Of a DNA stretch of 64,000 nucleotides, positions 58,964 to 64,000 are shown piece after piece. The notes under the pieces were generated by a model. That model had not been told where the DNA came from, made no database searches, and was given only the letters and a program-made list of their open reading frames with translations. This DNA is from Treponema sp. (lineage in GTDB: Bacteria; Spirochaetota; Spirochaetia; Treponematales; Treponemataceae): NCBI GenBank assembly GCA_017464425.1, contig JAFUDX010000041.1, positions 1-64,000 on the forward strand, read 5' to 3'. Numbering within the stretch: the stretch's first letter is position 1; every line of letters starts with the position of its first letter. Position numbers and translations under genes: made by a program.

Positions 58964-59533
58964 ATGAATACAGAAAAACTCATTGAAAATCTTAAAAAAC
59001 GCGGATTTGAGGCAGTGTTCGCCACATCAAAAGCGGAAGCCGTTGAAAAAGCACTTTCGTTTATGCCAGAAAATTCCTCAGTCTCATGGGGCGGTTCGGT
59101 CTCAATCGAAGAGGCAGGCTTGCTTGAACGGGTAAAATCAGGAAAATACACACTGATTGACCGAGACAAAGCAAAAACACCAGAAGAAAGAGCTGAAATC
59201 ATGCGGCAGGGCTTAACGGCTGACATTTTCTTAACGAGTTTTAATGCCGTAAGCGAAGACGGCGTTCTTTTCAATATCGACGGGAACGGGAATCGGGTTG
59301 CCGCAATTGCCTTTGGACCAAAATCAGTTATTGCATTAGTCGGAATCAACAAAATCGTTCCTACAGAAGCAGATTTGGAAAAACGCGCCCTTTCTGTCGC
59401 CGCGCCAAAAAATGCACAGCGGCTTAAACTCGCAAACGATCAGGACATTTGCGCAACATTCGTAAAAACAAGAGTCTGCCGCGCAAAAGGCAGAATCAAA
59501 ATCATCGTCGTTGGCGAAGAACTTGGCTATTAA
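58964..59533 (+). CDS. LUD-domain (LutC-like) protein
   Basis: The 189-residue protein is a single LUD domain: ENLKKRGFEAVFATSKAEAV, VSWGGSVSIEEAGLLERVKS, ADIFLTSFNAVSEDGVLFNI and GNRVAAIAFGPKSVIALVGI, followed by the C-terminal Cys-containing ICATFVKTRVCRAKGR. In lactate-utilisation operons this domain works with iron-sulphur proteins LutA and LutB, but those genes are not here. Many treponemes and clostridia have it as a single gene, role unknown. It precedes a pseudouridine synthase gene by 30 bases. Confidence 0.88.
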   Translation: MNTEKLIENLKKRGFEAVFATSKAEAVEKALSFMPENSSVSWGGSVSIEEAGLLERVKSGKYTLIDRDKAKTPEERAEIMRQGLTADIFLTSFNAVSEDGVLFNIDGNGNRVAAIAFGPKSVIALVGINKIVPTEADLEKRALSVAAPKNAQRLKLANDQDICATFVKTRVCRAKGRIKIIVVGEELGY

Positions 59534-59563
59534 AAAACGATTACAAACCGCTCAGCATTCGGC

Positions 59564-60541
59564 ATGAATACATTCTCGCTCACTACAAAAAAATCCGTGT
59601 CTCTCAATGAATTGCTTCGTGCCGAACTTCCGCGCCTTTTAAACACGGAGATTTCAAACTCAAAAATCCGCCGTCTGATTATGGCAGGGAGCGTAAGCGT
59701 AAACAACAATCAGATACGAGTGCCTGCTTTTACGGTCTATCCAAAATCGTCCGTCACCGTCCGCATTGATGCAGAAAAGTTGTTCTTTGAGAAAACGCCA
59801 GATGATATTTCTTTTGAGCTTTCAGAAGCAGATATTCTTTTTGAAGATGAATGTATTATCGTACTAAACAAGCCCACCCATTTTCCGACTGAAAGCACAC
59901 AGGTCGAAAGCCGAGACAATCTGCATGCTTCTCTCGTGCGCTTTTTATTTGAGCGGCAAAAGATTGAAAAACCGAACGCAAAAAATCCCCCCTATGCTGG
60001 CATTATGCATCGCCTTGACCGGGACACGAGTGGCGTCATTCTTTTTACAAAAACACGGGCTGTGAATGGTGCCTGCCATGCCATGTTTGAAAATCACACG
60101 GCACAAAAAACATATCAGGCAATCGTCTGCGTAACAAATACTGAAAAAGAAAACTTTCCCGTTGGAAAGCATATTTCGGTCGAATTTTTTATGGGAAGAA
60201 TCAGCCCAAAAAGTCAGGCTGCAAAATGGGGAAAATTGAGTGAAAAAGATGGCGGTGTTTTTTCAAAAACAGAATTCACCGTGCTCAAAGAAATCGTGCA
60301 AAACACGCCTGGTGAATCAAAAAAGAGCTTCCTGCTCGTAGAATGTCGCCCGCTCACAGGAAGAACGCATCAAATCCGCGTGCACCTTTCTTCGCTCGGC
60401 ATTCCGATTCTAGGAGACACGCTGTACGGTGGCGAAAAGCACGAACGAATCATGCTCCACGCCACACGCCTTGTTTTTCCCCACCCCGTAACGGGAGAAG
60501 AAATAAGCGTTACCAGCGAATTTTCTGCTACTTTACCTTAA
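59564..60541 (+). CDS. RluA-family pseudouridine synthase with S4 domain
   Basis: The 325-residue protein has an S4 RNA-binding domain (about 15-70: [20 protein letters not shown], then [19 protein letters not shown]), the catalytic [20 protein letters not shown] with the Asp of RLD near 151, and [20 protein letters not shown], then GDTLYGG. It makes pseudouridine in 23S rRNA or tRNA. The central part (170-230) is longer than usual. It is the second such enzyme of the window. Its 3' end overlaps the convergent chemoreceptor gene by 14 bases. Confidence 0.92.
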   Translation: MNTFSLTTKKSVSLNELLRAELPRLLNTEISNSKIRRLIMAGSVSVNNNQIRVPAFTVYPKSSVTVRIDAEKLFFEKTPDDISFELSEADILFEDECIIVLNKPTHFPTESTQVESRDNLHASLVRFLFERQKIEKPNAKNPPYAGIMHRLDRDTSGVILFTKTRAVNGACHAMFENHTAQKTYQAIVCVTNTEKENFPVGKHISVEFFMGRISPKSQAAKWGKLSEKDGGVFSKTEFTVLKEIVQNTPGESKKSFLLVECRPLTGRTHQIRVHLSSLGIPILGDTLYGGEKHERIMLHATRLVFPHPVTGEEISVTSEFSATLP

Positions 60542-62345
60542 AACCGTTAATCATCTGAACGACGCTCTGCGTTGCCTCTTGAGAAATCTCGCTTGCCTCT
60601 GCTGCTTCCTCTGCCGCATCCTTCATTTCGGTAATTGCGCCCGTGATTCTCTGAGAATTCTGCAAAGTATTCTCTGAAATTGCTTTTAACTCAGAAATCT
60701 CGGTAAAGACTGAACGGCTTGCGTTTTTCATATTGAGCGACGCATCAGTGATTTGTTTTCGCGATTGGTCAAGCGTTTGCATTGTCTGCAAGATATTCTG
60801 AACACCTGCCGTTTCTTCCGCCATACCGCCCTTGACTTCGCGCATCATCGAATCCATTTTTGCGATTTTTGAACCAACGCGCTCAAATGATTCGCTTGAT
60901 TGCTTTGATGACTGTACAATTCCCTGAATCGCTTCAGAAATACCGTCCAACAGATTTTTAATTGCCATTGACTGAGTGGCCGATGTTTCTGCCAGCGCAC
61001 GGATTTCGTCCGCGACGACCGAAAAGCCTTTTCCGACATCGCCCGCATGAGCCGCTTCGATTGCAGCGTTCATAGCAAGCAAGTTCGTTTGCTCTGCGAT
61101 TGCGGCGATTGCTTGGTTTGCCTCGTTAAGATTTTCTGATTGCTTTGAAATCTCTTCAATCTGGCTAGAAACTTCTTCCTGCAATTTAGCACCAGTATGG
61201 GCTTCTTCGGTAAGCACTTCGTATTCTTCGGTAATTGTTTCGACATTCTTGCTTACCGAGCGAATATTTTGAGAAATTTGCTCGATTGCGCTTGAACTTT
61301 CAGAAATAGCTCCTGCCTGCTCGTTGATTCGTTCATCAAGATTTGCGATTTCCCGCTCAACAGAATTAATGCCAGAAGAAATTATATCGACCTTTCCTGC
61401 CTGAGAAGAAATCTGCGCGTTAATCTCACCGACCCCATCAGCGGCACCAGAAATCTGAGAAAGAGATGTGCTCATTTGCTGTGAAAGACGGTTTCCCGTA
61501 TCTGTCAAAACACCCGTTTCTTCCTGCAATGTTCCTACGATATTGCTCATGCTCTGAATGACTTTATTGCAGTTGCGTGCCAAATCGGTAAGCTCGTTAT
61601 TGCCTTTTTCGGGAATGCGTTGCGTAAGGTCAGCAGTTCCGTCAGAGATTTGACGCATTGCATCGGAAATCGTCTGCATTGAACCAAAAATTGTTTTTGA
61701 AAAGAGGTACAGGACAGCGGCTCCAATCAAAAGAAGCAAAAGTCCTATAACGGCGATAGTAGCAATACGAAGCCGAATCGTTTTGATAATGAATGAAATT
61801 TCAAAATCACAGCCGACAAAGCCGACGATTGCCCCGCGCGAATTTTTGATTGCCTTATAGGTGGAGACCGTCCAGCCCCAGCCTTCTTGGTAGACCATGC
61901 CGGAACTCGTAAGTTCGCCTGTCTTCATGGTGTCAAAAGGGGCATTGCTCCATGATTCAATGTCTTCTTCAGTGCCCATCGGTGAGAAATTCTCTTCATC
62001 ACTCGGATCGCAACTTCCATCAATGATATAGCGGAAATTCGTACCGCCCACAGGAGCCATCGTAAAAAGATACGAGCAGCCGACTGACTGAGCGACATCA
62101 AGCATCCAAAGGCGGGTTTCTTCCGCCCACTCGTCATTTTCGTCCAAAGTCTGGGTAAGTGCTTCAAATTTATCGCCATCGATATATTCCCACACTTTTT
62201 CGACAACAGGCTTTCCTTGCATAGCTGCAAATTCTTCAGCCGTACGGATAATGCTCAAAGTGGCTATGATCGAAACAATGATAAGCGAAACAAGGATGAA
62301 AGAAGCAAAGCCAACGATAAACTGAGCCTTTAATGATTTAAACAT
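60528..62345 (-). CDS. Methyl-accepting chemotaxis protein
   Basis: The 605-residue protein has an N-terminal span ([20 protein letters not shown]), a periplasmic sensor of about 150 residues with [20 protein letters not shown], typical of a single Cache-like domain, a second span near 192, a HAMP domain near 215-265 and a signalling domain with the tip [20 protein letters not shown] and [20 protein letters not shown]. It steers flagellar rotation through CheA and CheW. It has no nearby che genes. The ligand is unknown. Confidence 0.95.
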   Translation of the reverse strand: MFKSLKAQFIVGFASFILVSLIIVSIIATLSIIRTAEEFAAMQGKPVVEKVWEYIDGDKFEALTQTLDENDEWAEETRLWMLDVAQSVGCSYLFTMAPVGGTNFRYIIDGSCDPSDEENFSPMGTEEDIESWSNAPFDTMKTGELTSSGMVYQEGWGWTVSTYKAIKNSRGAIVGFVGCDFEISFIIKTIRLRIATIAVIGLLLLLIGAAVLYLFSKTIFGSMQTISDAMRQISDGTADLTQRIPEKGNNELTDLARNCNKVIQSMSNIVGTLQEETGVLTDTGNRLSQQMSTSLSQISGAADGVGEINAQISSQAGKVDIISSGINSVEREIANLDERINEQAGAISESSSAIEQISQNIRSVSKNVETITEEYEVLTEEAHTGAKLQEEVSSQIEEISKQSENLNEANQAIAAIAEQTNLLAMNAAIEAAHAGDVGKGFSVVADEIRALAETSATQSMAIKNLLDGISEAIQGIVQSSKQSSESFERVGSKIAKMDSMMREVKGGMAEETAGVQNILQTMQTLDQSRKQITDASLNMKNASRSVFTEISELKAISENTLQNSQRITGAITEMKDAAEEAAEASEISQEATQSVVQMINGFKVK

Positions 62346-62393
62346 GTCAATCTCCTACCATTTTTTATTATATCACAAATAAATTAATGTTAT

Positions 62394-64000
62394 CTACTCT
62401 TCCTTTTCTTTAAGCACGGCAAGGAACGCGCTCTGCGGAAGCTCCACATTGCCAATCATCTTCATGCGCTTTTTGCCTTCCTTCTGCTTTTCGAGCAATT
62501 TTCGCTTTCGCGTCACATCGCCGCCGTAACACTTGGCAAGGACATCTTTTCGCACGGGATTCACCGTTTCACGCGCGATAATCTGGCTTCCGATTGCGCC
62601 CTGAATCGCGATTTTAAACTGCTGGCGGGCAATCTCGCCTTTGAGCCGTTCGCACACTTTTTTGGCTCGCACGGCGGCTTCAGGCTTGTAGGCAAGCTGG
62701 CTCAGAGCATCGACGGGCTTTCCGTTCAGCAAAATATCGACTTTGACAAGCTCGGTCTGCTGATAGTCAGTGACTTCGTAATCGAATGAGGCGTAGCCAC
62801 GGCTGTAGCTCTTTAATTTGTCGTAGAAATCAAACAAAACTTCGGCGAGCGGCATTTCGTAGGTGAGTTCAACGCGCTTTTCGTCGAGGTAGGTCATGTT
62901 CTTTTGAACACCGCGCTTTTCGGTGCAGAGATTCATGATTGAGCCGATGTAATCCGTGGGCGTGATGATTGACGCGCGAATGTACGGCTCCCACGACTCT
63001 TGGATTTTGGTTTCGGGGAATTCGGTTGGGTTGTCGATAATCTGCTCCGTGCCGTTCGTAAGCTTGATTTTGTACTGAACGCTTGGAGCGGTAAAAATGA
63101 CGGCTTGGTCGTAGTCGCGTTCAAGCCGCTCCTGAATGATTTCAAGGTGCAAAAGCCCCAAAAATCCGCAGCGGAAGCCGTTTCCGAGAGCCAAAGAATT
63201 GTCTTTTTCGTAAATGAGCGAAGCATCGTTCAGTTTGAGCTTTTCCATGCTCTCTTTGAGTTCCTCGTAGTCGTTCGAGTCAATCGGGTAAATTGAAGAG
63301 AAAACGACGGGCTTCACTTCCTTAAAACCGCCAAGTGGATCTGCGGCAGGGTCGCTTGCAAGCGTGACCGTATCGCCCACGCGAACATCGCTTACGGTTT
63401 TTACGCCAGAGATAATGTAGCCGACATCGCCCGCTTCAAGGTACGGCGTTTCCTCGTAATTGATTTTGAAAATGCCGATTTGGTCTACCTTGTAGTCAGT
63501 ATTGTTCGACATAAAGCGAATCACATCGCCTTTTTTGATTCTGCCCTCTTTGACGCGGATATGAATGATAACACCTCGGTATTCGTCATAGTGGCAGTCA
63601 AAAATCAACGCCTGCGCCTTGCCGGCAGGGTCGCCCGTGGGAGCCGGGAATTTGGTGACAATCGCTTCCATTAAGTCGTCAACGCCCTCGCCTGTTTTTG
63701 CGCTCACAGGAACAGCATCGGCGCTATCAAGCCCCAAATCGTGGTCAATCTGCTTCTTAACGCTCGGCAAGTCCGCGCTCGGAAGGTCGATTTTATTGAT
63801 AACGGGAACAATCGTCAAATCCTGCTCCATCGCCATGTACAAATTTGAGACCGTCTGGCTTTCAACTCCCTGCGACGCGTCAATCAAAAGCAACGCGCCC
63901 TCACATGAAGCAATCGCTCGGCTCACCTCGTACGAAAAATCGACATGCCCAGGAGTATCAACGAAATTCAGCTCATAATCGTGACCGTCTTTTGCGCGGT
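62394..64000 (-). CDS. lepA: Elongation factor 4 (LepA), 5' end cut by window edge
   Basis: About 535 codons are visible. The frame is open to the right edge: upstream of SRAIASCEGALLLIDASQGV it continues back through NFVDTPGHVDFSYEV, the G3 motif, so the first part with the P-loop is outside. PVINKIDLPSADLP is the G4 motif. The ending includes RKLLEKQKEGKKRMKMIGNV, the LepA-specific C-terminal domain with ELPQSAFLAVL. It is a ribosomal GTPase that promotes back-translocation or subunit biogenesis. Confidence 0.96.
   Translation of the reverse strand, partial: RAKDGHDYELNFVDTPGHVDFSYEVSRAIASCEGALLLIDASQGVESQTVSNLYMAMEQDLTIVPVINKIDLPSADLPSVKKQIDHDLGLDSADAVPVSAKTGEGVDDLMEAIVTKFPAPTGDPAGKAQALIFDCHYDEYRGVIIHIRVKEGRIKKGDVIRFMSNNTDYKVDQIGIFKINYEETPYLEAGDVGYIISGVKTVSDVRVGDTVTLASDPAADPLGGFKEVKPVVFSSIYPIDSNDYEELKESMEKLKLNDASLIYEKDNSLALGNGFRCGFLGLLHLEIIQERLERDYDQAVIFTAPSVQYKIKLTNGTEQIIDNPTEFPETKIQESWEPYIRASIITPTDYIGSIMNLCTEKRGVQKNMTYLDEKRVELTYEMPLAEVLFDFYDKLKSYSRGYASFDYEVTDYQQTELVKVDILLNGKPVDALSQLAYKPEAAVRAKKVCERLKGEIARQQFKIAIQGAIGSQIIARETVNPVRKDVLAKCYGGDVTRKRKLLEKQKEGKKRMKMIGNVELPQSAFLAVLKEKEE

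Noticed and set aside
1..64000. tRNA, rRNA and prophage genes
   Set aside because: No tRNA-like cloverleaf, rRNA stretch, integrase or phage structural gene was recognised on either strand by eye; small tRNAs could be missed without a covariance search.

Overview
The window reads as chromosomal DNA of a spirochaete, most likely a Treponema. The inference rests on gene content: a V-type (not F-type) ATPase operon, a cmk-rpsA pair, an ankyrin-repeat lipoprotein, SPOR-domain and DUF4143 ATPase genes, and coding on both strands with many homopolymer runs. No rRNA, tRNA or CRISPR was seen, and species cannot be named from the sequence alone.

Left part (1-28,000): an accessory, glycan-rich region. 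Locus 1 (minus strand, 3083 to the left edge) holds a small protein of unknown family (here called GSAPE after a shared motif), a NusG-like antiterminator, a Wzx-type flippase and a DegT-type sugar aminotransferase. Locus 2 (minus strand, 26421 to 19731) holds a second GSAPE protein, a WecG/TagA/CpsF glycosyltransferase, a polysaccharide pyruvyl transferase, a flippase, a short-chain dehydrogenase and two paralogous GT2 enzymes. A third block (16272 to 11716) holds a GT32, a GT4, an EpsG-like polymerase, another GT-A enzyme and an acetyltransferase. Locus 2 has a flippase but no polymerase and the third block has the reverse, so they may be one Wzx/Wzy locus split by two DUF4143 ATPase genes (16342-17712 and 18264-19505). 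The second ATPase is bracketed by a duplicated segment of about 260 bp. Both GSAPE genes face a divergent XRE-family repressor gene across a short control region with repeated operator-like motifs. Two phosphohexomutases, a DMT transporter, an orphan PD-(D/E)XK-like protein and a third XRE regulator lie between the loci.

Three glycan genes carry a frameshift at a homopolymer: G11 in the dehydrogenase, G8 in a GT2, T8 in an acyltransferase. This suggests that the surface glycan is phase-variable.

Right part (28,000-64,000): mostly housekeeping. It holds leuB and lysC, then a universal stress protein and the V-ATPase operon (order G-C-I-K-F-E-A-B-D, minus strand), ptsN, secG and tpiA. Next come envelope proteins (SPOR protein, lipoproteins), two RluA-type pseudouridine synthases, an ankyrin lipoprotein, cmk-rpsA, a sigma-54 activator, a TPR protein, a transglutaminase-like exported protein, an ABC exporter, rlmJ, an LUD protein, a chemotaxis receptor and the 3' part of lepA.

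Three families of small palindromic repeats are scattered through the window. One copy has gone in frame into rlmJ.
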